Source of the DNA: Posidoniimonas polymericola
GTDB lineage: Bacteria > Planctomycetota > Planctomycetia > Pirellulales > Lacipirellulaceae
DNA: 64,000 bases
Assembly (NCBI RefSeq): GCF_007859935.1
Contig: NZ_SJPO01000015.1
Coordinates: 21,255-85,254, forward strand
Reading direction: 5' to 3'
In this document: piece by piece, positions 26,208-35,540 of the stretch
Layout: the number at the start of each line of letters is the position of its first letter
How positions within the stretch are numbered: position 1 is the first letter of the stretch
Position numbers and translations under genes: made by a program
Notes under the pieces: generated by a model
Seen by the model: the letters and a program-made list of their open reading frames with translations, nothing else
Databases searched by the model: none
What the model was told of the DNA's origin: nothing

Positions 26208-26596
26208 CTTCCGCCGGCGGAGCCCAACAATGTCGGGCCTGGGGCGAATTGCCCCGCAGGCCCGCCGGCCGGCCTCATGACGCTGTGATGACCGGCTTAC
26301 TCGGTGTATATTACCCCGCTTGCCAACCGCGGGATGTGGGGGATACGCCACTCGCTCCACGAACACGACTCGTGGCGGAAAGTCCTGCTAGCAAACCCGC
26401 GAGGCGCGAACGGCAACTTGTGCAGGGGCAAAGTTTCGGTCGTCGATGATGGAGGGTGGCAGGGTTCGGCCGAGAACTTTCCCGTGCGAATCCGCCACCC
26501 ACAACCCTCTACCGCCCTCCCGTTTCCAACCGGGTGAGTAAGACGCCAACCGCGTCGCGAGGGGCCCCAGCGACCCACTACTTTTGGAGTCATCCC
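26208..26596. other. Gene-free leader region with several hairpins
   Basis: 389 bases. A GC-rich imperfect hairpin near 26235-26263 may end the kinase transcript. Further on, GGGTGGC (26454-26460) can pair with GCCACCC (26494-26500), and GTTC/GAAC and CCCG/CGGG repeats follow, so the 5' leader of the next gene may be structured. No riboswitch class recognised. Confidence 0.4.
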
Positions 26597-28516
26597 TTGA
26601 GCATCTCCCTCCTGAAGCTTTGGCCGGCGTCCGTCATCCTTGGGTTAACCCTGCTCGCGCCCCCGCGCGTCGACGCCGCGCCAGCCGGTCAGCAGGTGTT
26701 CCCGTCTCAAACGGTGTTCTGGGTTTCGCTCCCAGAAGCGGCCGGCTTCCGGGACAAGTTCTCCCGCACGCAGCTGGGCATGCTCGCCCAAGACGATTCC
26801 CTCAAGCCGTTCGCAGAACACATCTGTCGGCAGACGCTCGATCAGTTTGGCGAGGTCCGCGATACGCTCGGCGTGTCGCTCGACGACGTTCTCGCGGCTG
26901 CCGGTGGTGAGCTCGCATTGGGCATTGCGCACCGCGAGGGCCAGCGGGCCGTATCGGTGCTGGTCGTCGACCCCGCCGGCAAGCGGGCCGGGGCCGACCG
27001 GCTGATCGCCAAGGTCGACGCCGCCCTAACGAGCCGCGGGGCCCGCCGCTCGTCGCAGAACCTGGCCGGCCTGGTCGCCACGGTCTACAAGATGCCCGCC
27101 AAGCCAGACGCCAAGATTCAGCGTGAAGACCTGGTGCTCTTTGAAGACGGCGGCCTGATTTGTTTTGTTGAGAGCGTAGCAGAAGCACAGGCCGTCCGGG
27201 CCCGCATCGCGGGGCAGGGCGACAGCCTGGCCGACCTGGAAGACTTCCGGAAGACCATGGCCCGCTGCGCCCGCGAATCGACCGCGACGCCCGATGCGCG
27301 TTGGTTCCTGGCGCCGTTCAAATACGACTTGGCCCGCCGGTCGCGGGAGCAAAAGAAGAACCTGGCGGACAAGAAGGACACCTTCACAATCCTGCGTGAG
27401 CAGGGCTTCGACGCCATCCGCGGCGTCGGAGGCCACGTGCAGGTGGCGGTCGACGGCGCCAAAGACTTTGTGCACCACACGGCGATCTACGCCCCCGCCA
27501 AGCCGGGGACAGCCGGCAAACCGGCCAGCCAGCGGTACGAGCTCGGCATGCGGATGGCGGAAACGCCCAACCAGCAGGCAAACTTTGGGGTCGAGCCGTG
27601 GGCGCCGCGGAGCACCGCCAACTACAGCACCTTCAGCATCGACATCCAGAACGCCTTCGAGAACCTCGAGAGCGTGTTCGACGCGATGTCCGGCTACGAG
27701 GGCGCGTTCCGCTACACGCTGGAGGGCTTCGAACGCGACGAGTTCGGCCCGAAGATCAAGGTGCGGGACGAGATCATCCGCCACCTCGGCGATCGCGTTA
27801 CCCGGATGGCGGACTACGAGCTGCCGGTCGACACCGACTGCGAGCGGTTCCTGTTCGTCATCGAAGCCAAGGACCCGGCCAAGCTCGCCGAGCCGATCGA
27901 CAAGTGGATGGACACCGACGGAGCCATCCTGCAAGAAGTCCGCGGCGTGAAGTACTGGGAGATCCTCCCCGAGGACGAGACCGAAGTCACCGTCGAGCTC
28001 GGCGGCGGCCTAATCCCGCTCGACAATCAAGCCGCCGACCCGGCCGAGGAGTCGCTGATCCGCCGCGCGGCGGTCTGTGTGCACGGCGGCTACCTGATCG
28101 TCGCGTCGGATGTAGAGTTCCTGGAGCAGGCGATCTTTGGGGTCACGCCTCAAGAGTCGCTGGCCGGCAGCTACGACTTCCAGGCCGCGATGCGTCAGCT
28201 CGACGCCATCACCAACCAACCACGCTGCAGCTGGTCTTTCACCCGCACCGACGAAACCGTCCGCCCCACCTACGAGCTGCTCCGCGAAGGCCGGCTGCCC
28301 GAGGGCAAGACCTTCTTCGCTCAGCTGCTCAACAAGCTGCTCACCACACCGGAAGAGCAGGAGAAGGCGATCGTCCGCCGTCAGCGACTGGACGGCAGCG
28401 AGCTGCCCTCGTTCGAACTCGCCCGGCGCTACTTCGGCCCCTCCGCCCGCGCGGTCACCGCCGAGGACGACGGCTGGTTCATTACCGGCGTGGTGCTGAA
28501 CAAGGCGGGCCAGTAA
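26597..28516 (+). CDS. Large secreted planctomycete protein of unknown function
   Basis: 639 aa from TTG 26597, chosen because GGAG lies seven bases upstream and a signal peptide follows at once (LLKLWPASVILGLTLLAPPR, mature near DAAP). The frame is open to an ATG at 26456, which lacks a ribosome site. The protein has FPSQTVFWVSLPEAAGFRDK and later VYKMPAK and GGYLIVASDVEFLEQAI, a repeated alpha/beta pattern that reminds me of DUF3352-type surface proteins; this is a weak resemblance. Long, soluble, no catalytic motif seen. Convergent with the next gene, 38 bases away. Confidence 0.8.
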   Translation: MSISLLKLWPASVILGLTLLAPPRVDAAPAGQQVFPSQTVFWVSLPEAAGFRDKFSRTQLGMLAQDDSLKPFAEHICRQTLDQFGEVRDTLGVSLDDVLAAAGGELALGIAHREGQRAVSVLVVDPAGKRAGADRLIAKVDAALTSRGARRSSQNLAGLVATVYKMPAKPDAKIQREDLVLFEDGGLICFVESVAEAQAVRARIAGQGDSLADLEDFRKTMARCARESTATPDARWFLAPFKYDLARRSREQKKNLADKKDTFTILREQGFDAIRGVGGHVQVAVDGAKDFVHHTAIYAPAKPGTAGKPASQRYELGMRMAETPNQQANFGVEPWAPRSTANYSTFSIDIQNAFENLESVFDAMSGYEGAFRYTLEGFERDEFGPKIKVRDEIIRHLGDRVTRMADYELPVDTDCERFLFVIEAKDPAKLAEPIDKWMDTDGAILQEVRGVKYWEILPEDETEVTVELGGGLIPLDNQAADPAEESLIRRAAVCVHGGYLIVASDVEFLEQAIFGVTPQESLAGSYDFQAAMRQLDAITNQPRCSWSFTRTDETVRPTYELLREGRLPEGKTFFAQLLNKLLTTPEEQEKAIVRRQRLDGSELPSFELARRYFGPSARAVTAEDDGWFITGVVLNKAGQ

Positions 28517-28554
28517 TTGGGGCGGCCCCAGTAAGGTCGCGTGGCGGCAGCGGG

Positions 28555-30894
28555 CTACGGGTACTCAAGCTTCGCCCAGTACGGGCGCTGCCGCTCGCCC
28601 CGGGTGCGCGCGTCCTCGAGCAGCACCCGCAACTCGGGCTCGATCGGGTTGTCGCGGTCGGTCACCCGGCGGCCGTTTACCTCGACCTCGATCGGCTTGT
28701 CGAAGTCGACCAGGTCGGGCGACAGCCACACCGTGGTCTTGCCCGCCTGCCCACGCACGCCAAGTTTATTGTTGGGGTACTTACGCCCAATGAGTCTGGC
28801 TGGGCGGGTGCCGCGGCGGGGCGGCCACGAGCTCGGCGAGACCATCGACTTGGCGGGCAGCTCGTCGAATTCGACCCACCAGAAGTAGTTGTCCCAGGGA
28901 CGCATCGAGTGGACCTCGAATTCTTCGGGGCTGGGGCGCCGCGTCTTGCGGCCCATCCAGTCGAATAGCCGCTGGATCTCGTCGGTGAACGGCTCGTGCC
29001 CGCGGCCCAGCAGCTCGACGATCGTCGTGTCCACTTTGGGCTTCAGGTAGCGGTCGAACTCGTAGGCGTTCTGTTCGATCTTGTCCCCGTCGAGCTCGCC
29101 GCAGACAAAGTACCAGGACAGAAACAGCGCGTTCTCGGTGTAAAACTTGATGTACTCGTCCGCGGCCGCCAGCACCGGGATGACGCCGGCCCACAGGTCG
29201 GGGTGGGCGAGGGCGATGTCCCACGCCGCCACCGATCCAATGTCGTGCCCCGAAAGGTAGACGCGGTCGGTATCGATTGAGAGCCGCCGCAACGCGTCGC
29301 GGTAGGCGGCCAGCACCTTCTGGTGCTCGTCGGCTGTGAAGCCGTAGGAGTACTGGTGCGGCTGGAGCCAGTCGACCGCGATGGTAATGTACCCGTGCCG
29401 CATCGCCTGGCCACGGCGGACGCCGTCGGTTCCCTGGCCGCCGGCCCAGTAGTCGAGCTGCATCTCGGGTCGGAACCCGGCCCCGTTGAGCGAGATTACT
29501 GTTGGGTACCGCTGCAGCGGATCGTACTCAGGAGGCAGCTGCACCAGATACCGGACGTTCCCCAGGCCCGGGCCGATGGCGGTCCCCAGCTCGAATACGC
29601 CGGGCGAGCGTTCCTGCTCCTCGGGAAGCGGCAGCGGCGGTTTGACTAGCTTGAGCAGTTGCGCGACCCGGCGGACGTCCCCGGCCTCGCTGTCGCGGAT
29701 ATCGATCAGCAGTTTCTCCCGCTCGCCGGCCAGCGGAGCCCGCAGGTACGCGAGCACCTTAGCCCGCACGTCGAACAGCGACAACGCCGACGCCAGGTTG
29801 TCGCTCGCCTGGTTGGACCCGAGCAGCCACCCGCTGATCGCGAGGGCCGCCTTGCGGTCGGAGTCGAGCGCGTCGCCATCGGCCAAGTTGATGAACGCCG
29901 TCATGCGGTCCAGCGAGGCGGCGTTCAGCTCCTGCTTGATCTCTGCCTGGATCTCACCGGCCACACGCTGCACCGCCGGCTCGGTGATCGCGGCCACGAG
30001 CTCGTCGAGCAGCCGGTGCACCAGCGCGATGCGGGCGTCCTGCTCGTCGAGCGCGACCAGCATCTCGCGGACCCGCTCAAGTGTCTTGCCGTCGACGTCG
30101 CCGGCCGGGAAGTTTTCTAGAAGCAGACGCACCAGCTTGTGCTGCCCGGACTGCTGGCGTAACTCGATCTCGTCGAGGATCGCTTTGGCGCCGAGCTGCC
30201 GCAGCTGGTGGAGCTCGTCGCGTAGGTCCTCGAGCTGAGGGAAGTCCTCGAGGACGCTTTCCAATTCCCGCCGGGCGTCGGTGTAGCGTTCGGCCTGCAA
30301 GTACAGCCGCACAATCTGCAGCCGGGCGTCGGGATTGTTCTCCGGGACCGCGTTCTGCAGGATCCGGCTGAGGGTCTCGCGTGGGATGCTGCTGGTCGCG
30401 AGCCGCTGGTCCCAGACGTAGCTCCGCGGCTCAACATTCAGTCCGCGGACACGCGTGTAGGTAGGGGTCACCTCGGTGATGCCCTGGACCACTGAGATCG
30501 AGCCGCCTGCGGCCTGCATCTCGTAGATACGCCGCCCGTAGTCATCGAACGGGGTGACCCTCAGCTGCCTGCCGACCGCCCCAACCATTGCGCCGTGCTC
30601 GGCGTGGTCCTGCCAAACGCTGATGACAATCGGCTTCTCGCGGTCAACGTCCAGGATATTGCGGACCCGGAACTTGTTGACGAACGTCCGCCGCAGGCCG
30701 TCGTCGATGATCAGGATCGGCGTCACCTTGACCTCGCCCGCGGACGGGGAGGGACGCGTCGGGTCCTCGGCTACCCCGGACGTCTGGCCAATGTCCCCGA
30801 TCATAGTGCGGCCGTCGTCCATCTGAATGGTCGACGCGCATGCGCTCGCGGCGAGCAGCAGCGAGCAGAAGATCATCCAAAAGCGACGTGGCAC
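28555..30894 (-). CDS. Secreted alpha/beta-hydrolase-fold protein with GHDIG elbow
   Basis: 779 aa with a signal peptide (WMIFCSLLLAASACAS). The first 420 residues are mostly helical, possibly repeat-like (LQIVRLYLQAERYTDARREL). The C-terminal half is an alpha/beta hydrolase: YPTVISLNGAGFRPE, DRVYLSGHDIGSVAAW near 546, and a late His in GRGHEPFTD near 633. The nucleophile elbow has Asp where esterases have Ser (GHDIGS not GHSxG), as in epoxide hydrolases and haloalkane dehalogenases, so it may be inactive as an esterase. Function unknown. Confidence 0.82.
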   Translation of the reverse strand: MPRRFWMIFCSLLLAASACASTIQMDDGRTMIGDIGQTSGVAEDPTRPSPSAGEVKVTPILIIDDGLRRTFVNKFRVRNILDVDREKPIVISVWQDHAEHGAMVGAVGRQLRVTPFDDYGRRIYEMQAAGGSISVVQGITEVTPTYTRVRGLNVEPRSYVWDQRLATSSIPRETLSRILQNAVPENNPDARLQIVRLYLQAERYTDARRELESVLEDFPQLEDLRDELHQLRQLGAKAILDEIELRQQSGQHKLVRLLLENFPAGDVDGKTLERVREMLVALDEQDARIALVHRLLDELVAAITEPAVQRVAGEIQAEIKQELNAASLDRMTAFINLADGDALDSDRKAALAISGWLLGSNQASDNLASALSLFDVRAKVLAYLRAPLAGEREKLLIDIRDSEAGDVRRVAQLLKLVKPPLPLPEEQERSPGVFELGTAIGPGLGNVRYLVQLPPEYDPLQRYPTVISLNGAGFRPEMQLDYWAGGQGTDGVRRGQAMRHGYITIAVDWLQPHQYSYGFTADEHQKVLAAYRDALRRLSIDTDRVYLSGHDIGSVAAWDIALAHPDLWAGVIPVLAAADEYIKFYTENALFLSWYFVCGELDGDKIEQNAYEFDRYLKPKVDTTIVELLGRGHEPFTDEIQRLFDWMGRKTRRPSPEEFEVHSMRPWDNYFWWVEFDELPAKSMVSPSSWPPRRGTRPARLIGRKYPNNKLGVRGQAGKTTVWLSPDLVDFDKPIEVEVNGRRVTDRDNPIEPELRVLLEDARTRGERQRPYWAKLEYP

Positions 30895-31008
30895 GGCGGA
30901 ATCCTGGGGTTACCCCATTCTCGCTCGGCCGGGACGAGGGTCAAACGATCGGGGCCAACTCAGTCGGATTCGCGAACGCTCGTGCCGATTATTGCGGCTG
31001 TAAGGACG

Positions 31009-33462
31009 CTACAGGGGAGCGACAACCTCGTCGCCGTTGCGGGTCGACAGAGCCCGCAGGATATTGACGTCCAGGTCCTGCTGGAGGAACTGCACGCTGC
31101 CATCGGTCATCAAGAAGCTGGCGCCGCCGGCGTGCTCGCTGGCGAATTCGAGGTCGTTGAAGGACAGCTTCCTCGGCCCCGGCGCGCCGTGATCCGTCAG
31201 GCCGTAGCCGAACGTTTCGCGGCTCGCGTTTATCGGGTAGACCACATTCTTGGCGGCGCCCATGCAGATCCGGCTGTACATCCCAGGATTCCCTCCCCAG
31301 GTCGCGCCCAGGAGCCAGTGGGTCTGGTAGATGTACGACCGCTCGCCGATCGCAAGCGTGTGAGAAGTTCCATCGGTGATGCGCGAGATCTGCACTTTGC
31401 TCTCTGGGTACATCGATCCGTTCTGCATGACGTCGCCGCAGGTCTGATCGCCGGCGCTCCAGGAGTCCGGGTCTCCTGAAGCCCCTGCAACCGCGTCGTA
31501 GTGCGCGCTTTTGTTAGTCCCCTCATCCATCACCTTGCTAGGGCACCGGTACAGGGGTACTTCAATCTCACTGGCCTGGACGTTCGCCATCCCGCCGTAA
31601 TTGTCTTCCGCGCGGTCCTCGACAGCGGCAATCTGTTCGTACAGGCCGCCCTCCTCGAGGTACGGCAAGATCAGCACTCGCCACGGGGTTCCGGGAACAC
31701 CCCGCTCCTTGGCCAATCGGGCCGCGGGCGGCAAACGCTTGTGCTGGTCGTGATAGAGCAGCAAGCCGAGGCCCTGCTGTTTGAGGTTGTTCTTGCAGGT
31801 CGACCTGCGGGCCGCTTCCCGCGCTGCTTGGACCGCAGGAAGCAGCAACGCGATCAACACCGATATAATGGTGATCACGACCAGCAGTTCCACCAGAGTA
31901 AACCCGACACGACGCGCTGTGGGTCGCCGACGCCTGCCGCACCACGGCGCGAGACCCACAGCCAGCAGCAGCGCCGCGGATGGCTCGGGAACCGCGACTA
32001 GCCCCAGCTGCACGTTTGCGTACGCCGCGGCCGGGGCGGGCAGCTTGTCGAGGAAGGCGTCGATGTCGCCAAAATCGAGCCGCCCATTGGCGTTGGTGTC
32101 GCCCGTGTAGTCCGCCTCGAAGCCGATCGGGTAGCCGTCCAGTTCGTAGTTGAAGTAGGCGTCGCGGTTGCGGAGGGCCAGCACGAAGAGGTCGACGTCG
32201 GCGTCGTCAAAAACGCCGTCGAAGTTCATGTCGCCGGTCTCGGCGATGACCATCGCCATGCTCGTGGTGTAGTAGACGGGCGCGGCGAACAGGCCGAACG
32301 GCAGCAGCCCGTGGATGTTCACCTGGTCGAACTGCTCGTTCCGGGCAATTGATCCGGCCGTGATGAGTTCGAACTTCTGCCCCCGCTCGGGCGACTTAAG
32401 CTTAGAAAAGTCGACGTCCAGCGTGCCGCCCAGGATCGCGTCGCCGTTGATGGCCAGGCGGTCGATCTCGTCGGGCGTCTCGCCAAATACTTCCATCTGC
32501 AGCTCGCCGCCCTGCTTCTGAAGGTAGTTGCCGTCTATCGAGAACTCGCCGATCGAACTAGCGCGACTCGTGCCGGGCCGAACCACCCCGCCGGCCACAA
32601 CGTCCACCCCGCCCGACACCAGGCCGTTGCCGATCATCTGCGACCGCATCTGCACAGGGGCTGCCCCGCTCGAGAGCTGGCCGCCCAGCATGAGCAGCTC
32701 GCCCCCAGGCTCGACATCCAACTCACTGGTCGCGAGCCGTCCCCCCAAGAGCTGCAGGGATCCGCCTGCTTCGACGGTCACCCGTCGAGTGGCCGAGAGC
32801 GTCGACGCAGGGCTCTGAACCCTCAAGGCCATTGTCTGCTGATTAGCGCCAGCGATGGTGAGCTCGTGCACGAACGCTGACACCGGACCGCCGGTGAACG
32901 AGTTGACCGTAACGACCTGAGCTCCGGCGCCGGGAGGGTTAACAAGGTTCAGGACGTCGATCGAGGTTGGGACCCGGTTGCCCTGCCAGATCTCCGGCTG
33001 GAACCAATTGTTCTGCGTCACCTGAGACTGCAGGGTTAGGCCTTCCTTCGGGGCGACGAACGCTACGTCGAGCGAATTCGGACCATACAGAAGCTGGACT
33101 GCGATGTCAGCGGGCGGCGGCGTGTCGAAGAAGAATGAGTCGAACTCGCCGTCGACCGCGGCGCCGAAGATTGCCTGGATCTGGTCGCCGCTTGCTGGCT
33201 GGAAGCCGTTGAGGAAGTTCAGCTCCAGGTTCCCCGCCAGGTTGACGCTGCCGTTAGGGATCAAGTACTGGTCGTGCTGCTGGCCCGGAGCAAGCCCACC
33301 GACGTCCACGTAAAGCGTGTCGCCCGACGTCATGTTGAGCGAGGAGAGCGTGATAATCTCCGGGACGCCCTGGATCTGAGCCTGGGCCGCGGCAGCCGCG
33401 AGCAGGGCCGCCGCCGTAACGAGCAGGCGTAGGCGGATCAGGCTGGAAGGGGGCGCGAGCAT
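31009..33462 (-). CDS. Fusion: secreted dockerin/PEP-CTERM protein joined to a DUF1559 pseudopilin
   Basis: 817 aa in one open frame from ATG 33462. Part 1: signal peptide (LLVTAAALLAAAAAQAQIQG), a beta-rich region, dockerin-like calcium motifs (DMNFDGVFDDADVD near 409, DTNANGRLDFGDID near 454), then a PEP-CTERM tail with Pro492-Glu493-Pro494, a hydrophobic stretch and RRRR near 508. Part 2 starts at once: RRVGFTLVELLVVITIIS (cleavage Gly520, Glu525) and a complete DUF1559 domain ending in the H-X9-DG motif (HAGGASFLMTDG). Exosortase and prepilin-peptidase sites are about 25 residues apart. An in-frame GTG at Val502 could start the pilin separately, but no ribosome site precedes it. A frameless gene fusion or sequencing artefact cannot be excluded. 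Confidence 0.85.
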   Translation of the reverse strand: MLAPPSSLIRLRLLVTAAALLAAAAAQAQIQGVPEIITLSSLNMTSGDTLYVDVGGLAPGQQHDQYLIPNGSVNLAGNLELNFLNGFQPASGDQIQAIFGAAVDGEFDSFFFDTPPPADIAVQLLYGPNSLDVAFVAPKEGLTLQSQVTQNNWFQPEIWQGNRVPTSIDVLNLVNPPGAGAQVVTVNSFTGGPVSAFVHELTIAGANQQTMALRVQSPASTLSATRRVTVEAGGSLQLLGGRLATSELDVEPGGELLMLGGQLSSGAAPVQMRSQMIGNGLVSGGVDVVAGGVVRPGTSRASSIGEFSIDGNYLQKQGGELQMEVFGETPDEIDRLAINGDAILGGTLDVDFSKLKSPERGQKFELITAGSIARNEQFDQVNIHGLLPFGLFAAPVYYTTSMAMVIAETGDMNFDGVFDDADVDLFVLALRNRDAYFNYELDGYPIGFEADYTGDTNANGRLDFGDIDAFLDKLPAPAAAYANVQLGLVAVPEPSAALLLAVGLAPWCGRRRRPTARRVGFTLVELLVVITIISVLIALLLPAVQAAREAARRSTCKNNLKQQGLGLLLYHDQHKRLPPAARLAKERGVPGTPWRVLILPYLEEGGLYEQIAAVEDRAEDNYGGMANVQASEIEVPLYRCPSKVMDEGTNKSAHYDAVAGASGDPDSWSAGDQTCGDVMQNGSMYPESKVQISRITDGTSHTLAIGERSYIYQTHWLLGATWGGNPGMYSRICMGAAKNVVYPINASRETFGYGLTDHGAPGPRKLSFNDLEFASEHAGGASFLMTDGSVQFLQQDLDVNILRALSTRNGDEVVAPL

Positions 33463-33488
33463 AGCAAACTGGGAGGCGGAGACCCGGG

Positions 33489-33677
33489 GCCAGGGACCGC
33501 CTCCCAGTATAGCCCGACCGCGCCTGGGCGCGTCGTTTGCCTGGCAAGGAATCTGCCGCCGGGGTTCAGGTTTTGAAGAAACCATGGTGATTTCGCTTGG
33601 TTTGGCCCACAACAAGCCAATCAACAAATGCCCCCCGCCCCCGCCAAACTTTCTGGAGAAAATGCCAGGGACCGCCT
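33489..33677. repeat. 14-bp direct repeat in a divergent promoter region
   Basis: GCCAGGGACCGCCT occurs at 33489-33502 and again at 33664-33677, identical, on either side of the stretch between the fusion gene and the divergent PEP-CTERM gene. It could be a shared regulator or promoter element. Confidence 0.6.
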
Positions 33678-33737
33678 AGAATGCAAAGCCGTGGGGCCGC
33701 GTTTCCTCTTCCTCCTCGAGTCCCCTGAGTCACACCG

Positions 33738-34742
33738 TTGTTCTGGCGCCAGACTAAAATCCTGCTGTTAATGCTGCTCGTCGGGCAGGCGCCGGCCGGC
33801 GCTGCGCCCGCGCAATTCTGGCTGTCATTAGACGACCACAACGCCACTGGCCCGGCGGTCGCTACCGGCGTCGGGGCCGATGGCGTCGCGCTGCGGGTGC
33901 ACGTCTGGGCCAGGCCGCAGACAGCGGGCAGCACGCAGATGGAGAACTTCTCGCTCAACATTGTGTCGTCGTCTACCGATTTCGACATCGATGCCGACAC
34001 GGTCGAGGTTTACAACCCGGTGCTGGCGAGTTCTCGACCGCGGTTCGAGTTTGTCAACGACTCGGCCGAGGGCCTGATCGGCGTCGACTCTGGCCTGCCG
34101 CTTGGTTTCAATCGCGGCATCGCAGGCCTGCAGGGGTTCACTTTCGACAGCTCCGCGGCCGATGGCTTCGGCGGCGTTTGCGACACGAAGGACGCCTACT
34201 GCGACGACTCCTCCGGCGTCGAGTCGTGGCTGGTCGCCTCGTTCTCGCTTGTCCCGTCGGCGTCAGTGGGCTCGGCTGAGCTGTACCTGCAGGTGGGACT
34301 CAACGGCATGAGCCACGCGGGAGAATTCCCGGGCGATATGGAGGTGACGTTCGGCGTCGACTCGATTGGGGCGGCCCCGCCCCCATACGATCCAGAGAAC
34401 GACTACCATCTCATACACGGCGATGACGACCCCGACGCGGTCGTCTCATTTGTCAAGCTCGGTGACTACGACGCCGACGGCGACGTCGACACCGACGACT
34501 ACACGGTGTGGGAATCCGAGTACGCCGGCGGCAACTACGCCGCCGACGGGACGTTCGACCGAATCGTCGACGCCGCCGACTACACCGTGTGGCGGGACAA
34601 CCTGCCGGCGTCGCCGGGGCCGGCAGCGGCGACGACGATTCCCGCACCCAGCGGCGCCGGTTGCCTGTTAGGCGTCGGCGTTGCGGCGGCTACTCGTCGC
34701 CGGCGAGGTTCTCGGCCTCTTGCTTCCAGTGCGACCGGATGA
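33738..34742 (+). CDS. Secreted dockerin-like / PEP-CTERM-type protein
   Basis: 334 aa if begun at TTG 33738; ATG 33771 would still leave a short signal peptide. After the signal (KILLLMLLVGQAPAGAAPAQ) comes a beta-sandwich region, then two dockerin-like repeats (LGDYDADGDVDTDDYTVWES and FDRIVDAADYTVWRDNLPAS), then a sorting tail IPAPSGAGCLLGVGVAAATRRRR with PAP in place of PEP. Exported and probably exosortase-processed. Its last 53 bases overlap the convergent sigma factor gene. Confidence 0.8.
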   Translation: MFWRQTKILLLMLLVGQAPAGAAPAQFWLSLDDHNATGPAVATGVGADGVALRVHVWARPQTAGSTQMENFSLNIVSSSTDFDIDADTVEVYNPVLASSRPRFEFVNDSAEGLIGVDSGLPLGFNRGIAGLQGFTFDSSAADGFGGVCDTKDAYCDDSSGVESWLVASFSLVPSASVGSAELYLQVGLNGMSHAGEFPGDMEVTFGVDSIGAAPPPYDPENDYHLIHGDDDPDAVVSFVKLGDYDADGDVDTDDYTVWESEYAGGNYAADGTFDRIVDAADYTVWRDNLPASPGPAAATTIPAPSGAGCLLGVGVAAATRRRRGSRPLASSATG

Positions 34743-35322
34743 GCCCGGTCTTCCGCTCCACCGTACGCGGCGCCACGCCGAGCTGAGTTGCGATCTCGCC
34801 TGTCGTGTAGCCTGCCAGCTTGTGCCTGGCGATCTCCTGCAGGATTGGTTCGGGGAGCAGATCGATCAGTCGTTTGCACTCGTCGTTGAGCGCTACGATC
34901 GACGCTGGTGAGAGATCGTCCTCGACGAAGTCGAGCTGGCGCGGCTCGCCGTCGCGGCCGTGGCCGCCGGCCTCGGAGGCGGTCACCACCCGGCCCCCAC
35001 CTCGTTTGGCGGCCAGCTGACGTTTGCGCTGATTGATGGCCTTGCGGGCGGTGATCTTTGCCAGGAGCGGCCAGAGTCCGTCGCGGTCGTGCAGGTCGGG
35101 GAACTCGCCCTGATTGACTCCGTCAAAAAAGCTCTTCAACGCGCTGAGCGCTACGTCCTCTTCGTCCTCGGCGCCGCGCGGGCTGGCGCCGAGCGTCTGG
35201 CGAGCGAGTCCGACCAGCCGGTTGAAGTACCGCTGCCAGAGCGCGTGCTGAGCCTCAGAGTCGTCGCCTTCCTTGAGGTCGGCGATCCAGCACGTAATCG
35301 AACGATCTGAGGGGACAGACAT
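34690..35322 (-). CDS. ECF-type RNA polymerase sigma factor
   Basis: 210 aa from ATG 35322 (earlier in-frame ATG at 35382 possible). Region 2 (ALWQRYFNRLVGLARQTL, then DEEDVALSALKSFFDG) and region 4 (LAGYTTGEIATQLGVAPRTV, then ERKTGLIRSHW) are clear, in the planctomycete-rich ECF subfamily without an obvious adjacent anti-sigma gene. It is divergent from the metal-efflux operon, 218 bases apart, so a regulatory link is possible but unproven. Confidence 0.88.
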   Translation of the reverse strand: MSVPSDRSITCWIADLKEGDDSEAQHALWQRYFNRLVGLARQTLGASPRGAEDEEDVALSALKSFFDGVNQGEFPDLHDRDGLWPLLAKITARKAINQRKRQLAAKRGGGRVVTASEAGGHGRDGEPRQLDFVEDDLSPASIVALNDECKRLIDLLPEPILQEIARHKLAGYTTGEIATQLGVAPRTVERKTGLIRSHWKQEAENLAGDE

Positions 35323-35540
35323 GGCTGCTAGCAGTCGCCTTCGGAAAACCGACAGCATAAGCCCCCGGTCGGTATCCGTCAAAGCAGCCGGCGCCAGTCC
35401 CTATACCGCGAGATTTGTCGCTTCGCGGCCGTCGCTGCACGCGGAGTCTAGGCAAGCAGGGGCGATCGAGCAGGGTCGAAGCGGAATCGTAGACTGCAGG
35501 GGTCGTGCGAGTCGATCAGGTGACGGCAGGGGGATTCCAT

